Assembly: GCA_031270215.1 (NCBI GenBank)
Contig: JAISYB010000145.1
Coordinates: 1-16,581, forward strand
Direction: 5' to 3'
Length of the DNA: 16,581 nucleotides
Origin: Streptococcaceae bacterium
GTDB taxonomy: Bacteria > Bacillota > Bacilli > Lactobacillales > Streptococcaceae
Both the position numbers and the translations under genes were made by a program. How positions within the stretch are numbered: the stretch's first letter is position 1; every line of letters starts with the position of its first letter. Below are positions 1 to 6,772 of this stretch, in pieces. The notes below the pieces were generated by a model. It worked only from the letters and a program-made list of their open reading frames with translations. It was not told where the DNA came from and searched no databases.

Positions 1-2
1 AA

Positions 3-113
3 AGCGTTGATGAATTTAACTGGCTATTAAAACAAAAGCAGCAAGCATTAGAAGACATGCGTGATGAGCTACAACGAGATTTTCATAGGAAAATGGATGA
101 ATATGAGGACTGA
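3..113 (+). CDS. 3' end of an unidentified coiled-coil protein (partial)
   Basis: Frame 3 is open from the window edge and ends at TGA 111-113, giving 36 visible residues. They are highly charged and helix-prone, with heptad-like spacing of Leu, Met and Phe (for example QQALEDMRDELQRDF), and end in an acidic tail, DEYED. This fits the C-terminal helix of a small coiled-coil protein, but the family cannot be named from so little. Such tails occur in type VII secretion accessory proteins and in many others. That it is coding is inferred from composition; the start lies outside the window. Confidence 0.5.
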   Translation, partial: SVDEFNWLLKQKQQALEDMRDELQRDFHRKMDEYED

Positions 114-307
114 AAACAGTTAGTAATTGTATTCGGTCAAATTCTTGGAGTTGCTTGCCTACTACACTTTTCCTTTGTTACGCATAATAGACATCTTGAT
201 AATTCAAATCTATACAGAGCAGATAAAATTTGCATGACGATTGGCTGAGGACACTCAGTTAAGATGGATTATTTTTAATATCTATTGTGCATAAACATAA
301 AAAACGG

Positions 308-335
308 TTGACTATATGCATAATTATGCTATTAT
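308..335 (+). promoter_or_regulatory. Promoter of the amino-acid-binding lipoprotein gene
   Basis: A -35 box TTGACT (308-313) lies 16 bp from a -10 box TATTAT (330-335). The -10 is preceded by TGC, an extended -10 (TGn) element. It sits 40 bp upstream of the start codon, and the ribosome binding site AAAGGAG (361-367) follows. It indicates that the lipoprotein is transcribed on its own. The 114-307 stretch before it holds no supported gene. Confidence 0.6.
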
Positions 336-375
336 TTAAATAGATAAAAGCAATAATCATAAAGGAGATGAAGCA

Positions 376-1203
376 ATGAAAAAAATTTTTTTAAGTATCA
401 CGCTTGCTCTAATCACTATTGTCGGTTTATCAGCTTGCGGCAAATCAAGTGACAAAAAAGTATCAAGTACAGATACAAAGGTTTTAAATCAAGTTAAAAA
501 GGATGGCAAATTAACCGTTGCAACCTCAGCGGATTTTCCGCCATTTGAGTTTCAGATTTTAAAGGACGGCAAGAATCAAATCATTGGTGCAGATATTGAT
601 ATGGCGCAAAAAATTGCGGACAAGTTGAACTTGAAGCTAGAAATCCAGAATACAGATTTCAACACTGTTTTAACCTCGCTTCAGGCAGGGAAATCAGACA
701 TTGCGATTTCAGGTATTTCTGCTCAGCCAGAACGCCGAAAAACCTTTGACTTTTCAGAAACTTACTACGAATCAGTCAATAAGGTTGTTATCAAAAAGTC
801 TGAGGCTGCAAAGCTTAAGACAATTGCTAGCTTAAAGGGTAAGCAGGTTGGTGCACAAAAGGGCTCAATTCAAGAAAGTATTGTGACCGATCAGCTAAAG
901 AGTAGCGATTTGATTTCGATTGCAAAAATCCCAACGCTAGTTAATGAGCTAAAGAATGGTAAAATCAGCGGTTTGGTGCTAGAAGAGCCGATTGCTAAGG
1001 CTTATGTAAATAATAATCCGGATTTGGTTATTGCTGATATAGCACTTAAGTCGTCTACTGATGACGCTTATGCAATTGCCTTGCCTAAGAATTCTGGTAA
1101 ACTGAAAGTAGAAATTGACGCAGTTATCAAGGAATTAAAAGCAAGTGGTGCGATTGATAAAGCGATTCAGAAGAATTTTGAAATTGCCAATAATCAAAAT
1201 TAA
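376..1203 (+). CDS. Amino acid ABC transporter substrate-binding lipoprotein
   Basis: This is the extracellular binding protein of a polar amino acid ABC importer (SBP family 3; His/Gln/Arg/Cys type). The N-terminus is a lipoprotein signal: MKK, a hydrophobic core to residue 20, then lipobox LSAC with Cys21 as the lipidation site. The mature part opens with the family pattern: GKLTVATSADFPPFEF, then GADIDMAQKIADKLN, SDIAISGIS and ERRKTFDFSETYY. The C-terminal lobe contains GKQVGAQKGSIQE, and the length of 275 residues is normal. The start follows AAAGGAG at 361-367. No permease or ATPase gene is adjacent, so it must work with a transporter encoded elsewhere. The exact ligand cannot be read from the sequence. 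Confidence 0.9.
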   Translation: MKKIFLSITLALITIVGLSACGKSSDKKVSSTDTKVLNQVKKDGKLTVATSADFPPFEFQILKDGKNQIIGADIDMAQKIADKLNLKLEIQNTDFNTVLTSLQAGKSDIAISGISAQPERRKTFDFSETYYESVNKVVIKKSEAAKLKTIASLKGKQVGAQKGSIQESIVTDQLKSSDLISIAKIPTLVNELKNGKISGLVLEEPIAKAYVNNNPDLVIADIALKSSTDDAYAIALPKNSGKLKVEIDAVIKELKASGAIDKAIQKNFEIANNQN

Positions 1204-1334
1204 GCAATTGTTAAAAGGGCGCAACAGTGGCAGCTTGTGACGTAGAAAATGAGTGAATTGATGACATTGCCCGTAAATATTCGGAAATTTGCCTATTTCC
1301 TATCCTAATCAATAGCGTTATCTGTTACGAATAC

Positions 1335-1375
1335 TAAAAAAGGTTTGAGGATCTAGATGTCCTAGCCTTTTTTTG
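1335..1375 (+). terminator. Rho-independent terminator, possibly bidirectional
   Basis: AAAAAAGG (1336-1343) pairs with CCTTTTTT (1367-1374), enclosing an inner AGGA/TCCT pairing with mismatches between the two stems. The run of seven T at 1368-1374 serves the + strand and the A-run would serve the - strand. It lies about 130 bp after the lipoprotein stop and before the metal ATPase gene. I see no gene in the 130 bp between. Confidence 0.65.
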
Positions 1376-1429
1376 CGTAAATTTTGCATTAGAAAATACT
1401 TTGATGTAGACTGAAATAGAGGTGATAAG

Positions 1430-3226
1430 ATGGGAGAATTGTTGAAATTTAAGCTGATAATCGCAAGTGCTATTTTAGCACTGTTTTTTAATTTTGGACT
1501 TGGCTTACCTGTCTTAGCTTTTGTCACTGTGGCGATAGTTGGCGGCTTGCTTTGCTTTTTCATGTTATTTGAGATGTTTAAAACGATTCGCTCTGGCAGC
1601 TTTGGTGTGGATATTTTAGCTGTGACAGCGATTTTTGCAACACTTGCGCTTAAGGAATATTGGGCAAGTCTGATGATTTTAATCATGCTGACAGGTGGCG
1701 ACGCGCTAGAAAATTATGCCACGCAAAAAGCTGCTAAGGAATTGAAAAAACTATTAGATAATTCACCGCAAAAAGCCCATCAGCTGGTTGATGACAAATT
1801 TATCACAGTGAATGTTGCGACGATTTCTGTTGGTGACCATCTATTGGTTAAGCCGGGGGAAACTGTCCCAGTTGACGCAACTATTATTAAGGGTAGCTCG
1901 ATGTTTGACGTATCTTCCTTGACTGGAGAATCAATGCCCATTTTAAAAACCATAAATGATACAGTTCTATCAGGAACAATCAATGGCGATAGTCCGGTAA
2001 TGATTGTTGCGGATAAAACTGCGCAAGATAGTCAATATCAAACAATTATCAATCTTGTTCGTCTTTCAGCTAATCAGCCGGCTCATTTTGTTAGAATGGC
2101 GGATAGATATGCAGTTCCTTTTACATTGATTGCCTATATTATTGCAGGATTGGCTTGGTTTTACACAAAGGATGCAAGTCGTTTTGCAGATGTTTTAGTG
2201 GTTGCCTCTCCTTGTCCGTTGATTTTAGCGGCACCGATTGCTTTAATTTCTGGCATGAGTCGTTCCAGCCGAAACGGTGTGATTGTCAAAACAGGGACAG
2301 CCTTGGAGCTGCTTGCTAAAGCCGAAACGATAGCCTTTGATAAAACAGGGACGATTACTCAAGGCACTTTGTCAGTGGATAAACTCATCTCCCTTGCAGA
2401 ACTTGATGAAATGACAGTCCTCAGCTATGCTGCAAGCTTAGAAGTGGTAAGTAATCATATTCTAGCGAAGTCACTTGTCTTATTTGCCAAGGATAAGGTC
2501 GAATTATTTCCTGTTGAAGAACTGGAGGAAGTCATCGGTCAGGGCATAAAAGGGAAAATCAATCAACAGTTTATCCGTGTTGGTAAGCACGATTTCGTCA
2601 CAAATGACAAATCAAGCCTTGCAACTTCAGAAACAACGGTTTATATTTCAGTAGATGGACAGCTGATTGGCTATATTACATTTACCGATAGCGTGCGAGA
2701 TGAAGCAGCTCAAACGATTGAAAGACTAAAGCGGCTTGGGATAAAGCAGTTCTTAATGTTGAGTGGAGATCATCAACAGGTTGCAAAAACAATCTCTGGG
2801 CAAGTCGGTATCACAGAGGTCTATGCTGATTGTTTGCCACAGGATAAGACGCACATTTTAGCACAAATTAAAAAGGATAATCGCCCAGTTGTCATGGTAG
2901 GAGATGGTATCAATGATAGTCCTGCTCTTGCCCTTGCAGATGTTGGGATTGCAATGGGAATAAATGGTGTCACGGCGGCGAGCGAATCAGCAGATGTTGT
3001 TATTTTAAAGGATGATTTAACTAGTGTTGCTGAGATTATTGTCATTGCTAAAGATACATTACGCATTGCTAAACAATCTGTCTTGATTGGTATAATGATT
3101 TGTATCGTTTTGATGATGATTGCAAGCTTTGGCGTCATTCCCGCATTGTTTGGTGCAATTCTTCAAGAGGTTATTGATACAGTTGCAATTTTATCTGCTC
3201 TGAGAGCAAGGAAGAAAAGACATTAA
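1430..3226 (+). CDS. P1B-type heavy-metal-transporting ATPase (SPC type)
   Basis: A membrane pump that uses ATP to move metal ions, most likely outward. All P-type landmarks are present: actuator loop TGES (165-168), membrane metal motif Ser-Pro-Cys at 260-262 within SPCPLI, phosphorylation site DKTGT (Asp304), and hinge GDGIND (491-496). Helices before the actuator domain and two C-terminal helices fit the P1B fold. There is no N-terminal heavy-metal-associated domain and the 598-residue length suits that short form. The membrane motif is SPC, not the CPC of copper and zinc/cadmium pumps, and the C-terminal helix carries QEVID. The usual HP dipeptide of the nucleotide domain reads SNHILAKSL, keeping His but not Pro. 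The metal cannot be assigned from this. The start follows AGAGGTGA (1418-1425), and a possible weak promoter is TTGCAT (1384-1389) with TAGACT (1407-1412). Confidence 0.9.
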   Translation: MGELLKFKLIIASAILALFFNFGLGLPVLAFVTVAIVGGLLCFFMLFEMFKTIRSGSFGVDILAVTAIFATLALKEYWASLMILIMLTGGDALENYATQKAAKELKKLLDNSPQKAHQLVDDKFITVNVATISVGDHLLVKPGETVPVDATIIKGSSMFDVSSLTGESMPILKTINDTVLSGTINGDSPVMIVADKTAQDSQYQTIINLVRLSANQPAHFVRMADRYAVPFTLIAYIIAGLAWFYTKDASRFADVLVVASPCPLILAAPIALISGMSRSSRNGVIVKTGTALELLAKAETIAFDKTGTITQGTLSVDKLISLAELDEMTVLSYAASLEVVSNHILAKSLVLFAKDKVELFPVEELEEVIGQGIKGKINQQFIRVGKHDFVTNDKSSLATSETTVYISVDGQLIGYITFTDSVRDEAAQTIERLKRLGIKQFLMLSGDHQQVAKTISGQVGITEVYADCLPQDKTHILAQIKKDNRPVVMVGDGINDSPALALADVGIAMGINGVTAASESADVVILKDDLTSVAEIIVIAKDTLRIAKQSVLIGIMICIVLMMIASFGVIPALFGAILQEVIDTVAILSALRARKKRH

Positions 3227-3282
3227 AAAATGAGTGTTGTAGATAAATAATCAAATATTTTAGTTACGTGAAAGCATTCATT

Positions 3283-3303
3283 GCTAATTATGATTAGCTA
3301 ATC
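3283..3303. promoter_or_regulatory. Overlapping palindromes, candidate operator
   Basis: GCTAAT (3283-3288) and ATTAGC (3293-3298) form a perfect inverted repeat around TATG. GATTAGCTAATC (3292-3303) is itself a perfect 12-bp palindrome. Three GCTAAT half-sites are thus packed directly before the ribosome binding site AAGGAGG (3304-3310) of the Cys-rich ORF. A repressor site is plausible, because metal-efflux genes are commonly controlled by metal sensors. It does not match the operator patterns I know for CopY or AdcR. It could instead form an mRNA hairpin near the ribosome binding site. Confidence 0.4.
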
Positions 3304-3317
3304 AAGGAGGAATAATA

Positions 3318-3533
3318 ATGTTTACATTTTTTAAGAAAAAGAACGCGGTCTGTCAAGATGATTGCTGTAAGCCTCAAAAGGAGCCTTCAGTTTGCCACTC
3401 TAATAGTCAAGAAGTGGCAAATAAGGCAGTAAAGGACGACTGCTGTATCACTGAAAAACGTGATTTTATCACTTCGAAAGATGATTGCTGTGATGATGAC
3501 GATTACCACCAGCTCATTTCAGACCATTCATAA
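3318..3533 (+). CDS. Cys-rich DDCC-repeat protein, probably the detached N-terminus of the following ATPase
   Basis: A 71-residue ORF with an excellent ribosome binding site, AAGGAGG at 3304-3310. It has eight cysteines, six of them in three DDCC motifs (14-17, 40-43, 55-58), separated by Lys-rich linkers, and an Asp/His-rich end (DDDDYHQ). No signal peptide or membrane segment is visible. Paired cysteines with acidic residues suggest soft-metal binding, and Cys/His-rich N-terminal extensions are common in P1B-2 pumps. The ORF ends at TAA 3531-3533 inside the next reading frame, whose continuation resembles the region preceding the first ATPase membrane helix. I infer that both once formed one protein, split by a frameshift between about 3500 and 3533. 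It may still be made as a free peptide. Confidence 0.55.
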   Translation: MFTFFKKKNAVCQDDCCKPQKEPSVCHSNSQEVANKAVKDDCCITEKRDFITSKDDCCDDDDYHQLISDHS

Positions 3534-4620
3534 AGATGTGCTAAATAGCCTTAAGCAGCTTGGCTATTCTGCCACTTTTTCAGACGATAATCAGGCAAGC
3601 GTTGCTCAAACGATTTCGGAGGGTCGGCTGGTATTTCTATCAACGCTTTGCTATTTGATGGGGTTAATTGCTAATTTCGTACTTCATCAAAACGTTATCG
3701 CCGACAGCTTTTTTGCAATAACGATGATAGTTGCTGGTGCTAAGACCTTTAGGAGTGCCTATTTTGCTGTTAAAGCAAAGTCGCTTGATATGAATGTCTT
3801 AATGGCTTCCTCCGCACTTGGTGCAATAGGATTAGGTGAATGGCACGAAGGGGCAACGGTTCTTTATCTATTTATCATAGGTATCTTTTTACAAAAACAG
3901 GCAGTCGATAAAACACGTCAAACGATTCAACAGCTTTTGTCACTGACGCCGGATGTTGCACTTGTCCAAGTCGATAAAGAATGGCAGGAGCAGGCACTTA
4001 AAAGTATTGCAGTTGGTTCGGTTATTCTTGTTCGTTCTGGAGATAAGATTTCACTAGACGGTATCATTTCAAAAGGGAGTACCGAAGTGAATCAAGCATC
4101 AATTACAGGGGAGTCAATGCCAATCAGTAAGCGAGTCGGTGATACAGTTTTTGCTGGTAGCCTAAATGAATCCGGAACAATTGAAGTCACAGTGACTAAA
4201 CGCTCAAATGAGTCAACGATTGCTAAGATTATCTCAATGGTTGAAGTAGCACAGAGTAGGCGTGCGCCAATTGAAGCTTTCAGTGATCGATTTGCAGCAA
4301 TTTATACGCCTATTGTTTTTATACTCGCTATCTTAATGATGCTTTTGTCGCCATTATTTTTAGCAATGGATTTTAGAAATGCGGTTTTTAAAGGCTTAGA
4401 GCTTTTAAATCACCTGCCGTTTGTTTTTCAGCTCAGTCATCGAACCGTTTCAATTATTAAACAAAATGTCTGTCTTGCCTTATTAGTCAAAATACTTGCT
4501 GTAAGTTGTATCTTCTTGGGTATTCTACCGATTTGGCTAGCCGTTTTGAGCGATACTGGGATGTCAGTCATTGTTACTCTTAACGCTTTACGATTGAAGC
4601 ATACGCGCCAATTCGAGTAA
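3460..4620 (+). pseudogene. CadA/ZntA-like P1B-2 ATPase lacking its catalytic head
   Basis: This frame keeps the membrane and actuator parts of a zinc/cadmium-type pump: KSLDMNVLMASSALGAIG, GEWHEGATVLYLF, and the actuator loop TGES at residues 216-219 (4105-4116). It also keeps the C-terminal helices with LPFVFQLSHRTVSIIKQN and VTLNALRLK. The CPC membrane motif, DKTGT, the nucleotide-binding domain and GDGxND are all missing. Near 4402-4412 the text passes from KGLELL, where the CPC helix should begin, to NHLPF, which normally follows the hinge, without losing frame. Roughly 300 residues of a normal pump are gone, so ATP-driven transport is not possible. The upstream end is also doubtful: the first usable start is GTG 3460 (or ATG 3481), neither with a ribosome binding site, and it overlaps the Cys-rich ORF in another frame. 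A pseudogene is the simplest reading, but the remaining 386 codons are open. Confidence 0.75.
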
Positions 4621-4688
4621 ATTACTCCTAGTTATTATTCTAGATAAATTTTTATTGGCTAATTTAACGCCATAGATGAAAGCCAGAT

Positions 4689-4741
4689 AATAGAGAAAAA
4701 GTGATATGAGCAATGAGTTTGTATCGCTTTTTACTATTTTT
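4689..4741. terminator. Hairpin with U-tract, likely terminator
   Basis: GAAAAAGTGATA (4695-4706) pairs with TATCGCTTTTT (4722-4732). The stem continues outward after a small internal loop, with AATAG pairing CTATT, and ends in TTTTT (4737-4741). It lies between the broken ATPase and phoH and can stop transcription in the + direction. The A-rich 5' arm could also serve the - strand. The rest of 4621-4860 shows no supported gene. Confidence 0.55.
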
Positions 4742-4863
4742 GCACGGGGTAATGTTGTCAGGCTAGTATGTAGCGCAAAATATTTGCTAAGATTAAACTG
4801 ACCCATATTTGTGCTTGATCTGTTTACCACCTTGTTTTTAGTGATTTTTTTGTTGTTCTCGTT

Positions 4864-4869
4864 TATAAT
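4864..4869 (+). promoter_or_regulatory. Perfect -10 box of the phoH operon
   Basis: TATAAT lies 20 bp before the phoH start codon. No good -35 is present: 17 bp upstream reads GTGATT (4841-4846). The predicted transcription start near 4876 leaves a leader of only about 14 nt, in which no Shine-Dalgarno sequence is visible. Confidence 0.5.
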
Positions 4870-4889
4870 TTAAGATAGATGAAAATAAA

Positions 4890-5876
4890 ATGAAGCAAGA
4901 ACAGAAGGGATATTATTTGTTAGAGGATGGGAGAGCTAAGTTAGATTTTGTCGTTGATAATCCAGAGGAGCTGCTTGAAGTTTTTGGCAGTCATGAAAAG
5001 AAGCTTAAGCTGATTGAGGAAGAAATGGCAACGCAAATTATCCATCGTGGTGAGATGGTTCAGCTGATTGGGACAAAAGCAGCAATAACTGCAACTAAAG
5101 AGCTGCTTGAAGCTTTACTGATTCTGGTTAGACGTGGGCAGAAGATTACAACACCAGATATTGTAACTGCAATAGAGATGATTGCTGGTGGTGAGTTAAA
5201 TCAATTTATTGCACTTTATGAGCAAGAAATTATCCGAGATAATCAGGGCAAGCCAATTCGTGCTAAGAATTTGGGGCAGGCAAAATATATCGAGGAGGTT
5301 GCTAAGTCGCCAATTACCTTCGGGATTGGTTCGGCAGGCACAGGCAAGACATTTTTAGCTGTTGTCCTTGCTGTTGCAGCATTGCGCAGCGGTCAAGTCA
5401 AACGGATTATTTTAACACGTCCAGCAGTTGAGGCTGGAGAAAGTCTAGGTTTTCTGCCGGGTGATTTAAAGGAAAAAGTTGACCCATATTTGCGCCCAGT
5501 CTATGACGCTTTGTTTCAAATCTTCGGTACAGAGCATACCAATCGTTTGATGGATCGCGGAGTGATTGAGATTGCACCACTGGCTTATATGCGTGGCAGA
5601 ACATTAGATGATGCCTTTGTCATTTTAGATGAGGCGCAAAACACGACGGTACCACAGATGAAGATGTTTTTAACTCGCCTCGGTTTTAATTCAAAGATGA
5701 TTATTAATGGTGATATCTCACAGATTGATTTGGGGAAAAATATTAAGAGTGGGCTGGTTGATGCCAGCACGAAGCTGAAAGATATCAAAGAGATTAGCTT
5801 TGTAACCTTTAGTGCACAAGATGTTGTTAGACACCCAGTTGTGCGTAAAATTATTAATGCATATGAAAAGGAATGA
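4890..5876 (+). CDS. phoH: PhoH-like ATPase
   Basis: A cytoplasmic P-loop ATPase of the PhoH family, related to the AAA-like helicase core and linked to RNA metabolism. The Walker A motif is GSAGTGKT (147-154) and Walker B is ILDEAQN with Asp247-Glu248. Other family blocks are visible: NLGQAKYIEEV, ILTRPAVEAGESLGFLPGDLKEKVDPYLRP, APLAYMRGRTLDDAF and INGDISQIDL. An N-terminal KH-like part covers about residues 1-90. The length of 328 residues is typical. ybeY follows after 4 nt, the conserved arrangement in Firmicutes. The start lacks a ribosome binding site. A four-codon mini-ORF (ATG 4879) ends in a TGA that overlaps the phoH ATG as ATGA. Confidence 0.93.
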   Translation: MKQEQKGYYLLEDGRAKLDFVVDNPEELLEVFGSHEKKLKLIEEEMATQIIHRGEMVQLIGTKAAITATKELLEALLILVRRGQKITTPDIVTAIEMIAGGELNQFIALYEQEIIRDNQGKPIRAKNLGQAKYIEEVAKSPITFGIGSAGTGKTFLAVVLAVAALRSGQVKRIILTRPAVEAGESLGFLPGDLKEKVDPYLRPVYDALFQIFGTEHTNRLMDRGVIEIAPLAYMRGRTLDDAFVILDEAQNTTVPQMKMFLTRLGFNSKMIINGDISQIDLGKNIKSGLVDASTKLKDIKEISFVTFSAQDVVRHPVVRKIINAYEKE

Positions 5877-5880
5877 ATGT

Positions 5881-6375
5881 ATGGAGATTGAATTAAATGA
5901 TGAAATCGGTCAAATCAGCAAGTCGGAGGCTCAACAGCTGATTAAATTATTGCAGTATGCGGCAGATTATTTAAACTTACATGATAACCAAGAGATGAGC
6001 ATTACTTTTGTTGATAATGAAAAGATTAGAGTGATTAATCATAAGTATCGCGGTAAAGATATGCCGACTGATGTCGTCAGCCTAGAGTATCAACCAGAGG
6101 TGTTTGATTTTTCCGATTTTGGGTTAGAGGCTAGTGAAGCTGAGGAGCTAAACGTTGAATTGAACAGTTATCTTGGCGAATTATTTATTTCGGTTGATAA
6201 AGCTCGTGAGCAGGCAGCGCGCTTTGGACATAGCTATGCACGCGAATTAGGCTTTCTAGCCGTTCATGGCTTTTTACATATCAATGGTTACGACCACATG
6301 ACATCAGAAGATGAACAAGAGATGTTTACCCTGCAGAAAGAGATTTTGGATAATTATGGACTTAAAAGGGAATAA
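5881..6375 (+). CDS. ybeY: Endoribonuclease YbeY (rRNA maturation factor)
   Basis: A single-strand-specific metallo-endoribonuclease acting in 16S rRNA 3' maturation and late 30S quality control. The zinc motif HGFLHINGYDH (129-139) supplies the three His ligands (His129, His133, His139). The family blocks MSITFVDNEKIRVINHKYRGKD, PTDVVSLEY and LGELFISVDKA are present. The start at ATG 5881 (164 residues) is chosen because AAGGA precedes it by 8 nt and the opening MEIELNDEIG matches the usual YbeY N-terminus. The longer open frame upstream lies inside phoH. Genetic context with phoH and era, all tied to RNA and ribosome maturation, supports the call. Confidence 0.95.
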   Translation: MEIELNDEIGQISKSEAQQLIKLLQYAADYLNLHDNQEMSITFVDNEKIRVINHKYRGKDMPTDVVSLEYQPEVFDFSDFGLEASEAEELNVELNSYLGELFISVDKAREQAARFGHSYARELGFLAVHGFLHINGYDHMTSEDEQEMFTLQKEILDNYGLKRE

Positions 6376-6754
6376 GAAATACAAAAATCGCAGCTTTATT
6401 TCATCATTTGAATTTGCCAAGACAGGCTTAATTACCGTTTATAAAGAAGAACGGAATATGAAAAAGCACGTTGCATCAGCTATAGCCGTTGTTTTGTTAG
6501 GTTTTATTTTCAAGATAACACGATTTGAATGGTTATTTCTTTTGACCTCGGTATTTTTAGTAATGATTTTGGAGGTTGTGAATACGTCAGTTGAAAATTT
6601 AGTTGACTTAATTACTGAGCAGCATTTTCATCCATTTGCTAAAAATGCTAAGGACATGGCAGCAGGCGCTGTACTTTTAGCATCAATATTCGCAGTTATT
6701 GTTGGCTTGCTTGTCTTTGGACCACATATTTTGGAGATATTGGGTTTATTTTAG
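6356..6754 (+). CDS. dgkA: Undecaprenol kinase / diacylglycerol kinase family protein
   Basis: A small integral membrane lipid kinase. In Gram-positive bacteria this family phosphorylates undecaprenol, feeding the lipid carrier for wall synthesis. The N-terminal segment KNRSFISSFEFAKTGL is followed by KEERNMKKH. The helices include the signature LEVVNTSVENLVDL and KNAKDMAAGAVLLAS, then a last hydrophobic helix. The 132-residue length is typical. ATG 6356 is chosen because MDLKGNKKYKNRSF matches family N-termini. It overlaps ybeY by 20 nt, which implies translational coupling. The frame is open further upstream, but that part is read inside ybeY. Confidence 0.92.
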   Translation: MDLKGNKKYKNRSFISSFEFAKTGLITVYKEERNMKKHVASAIAVVLLGFIFKITRFEWLFLLTSVFLVMILEVVNTSVENLVDLITEQHFHPFAKNAKDMAAGAVLLASIFAVIVGLLVFGPHILEILGLF

Positions 6755-6772
6755 ATTAAAAGAGGAGAGATT

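Noticed and set aside
1318..1686. A 122-codon minus-strand ORF at the start of the metal ATPase gene
   Set aside because: It is the antisense shadow of a clear P-type ATPase and includes the terminator region.
3269..3280. TGAAAGCATTCA considered as a catabolite-response (cre) site
   Set aside because: It is two bases short and lacks the central CG and the terminal CA spacing of the cre consensus.
4588..4830. An 80-codon minus-strand ORF between the broken ATPase and phoH
   Set aside because: It starts at GTG without a ribosome binding site, runs through the terminator hairpin at 4689-4741 and has no recognisable domain.
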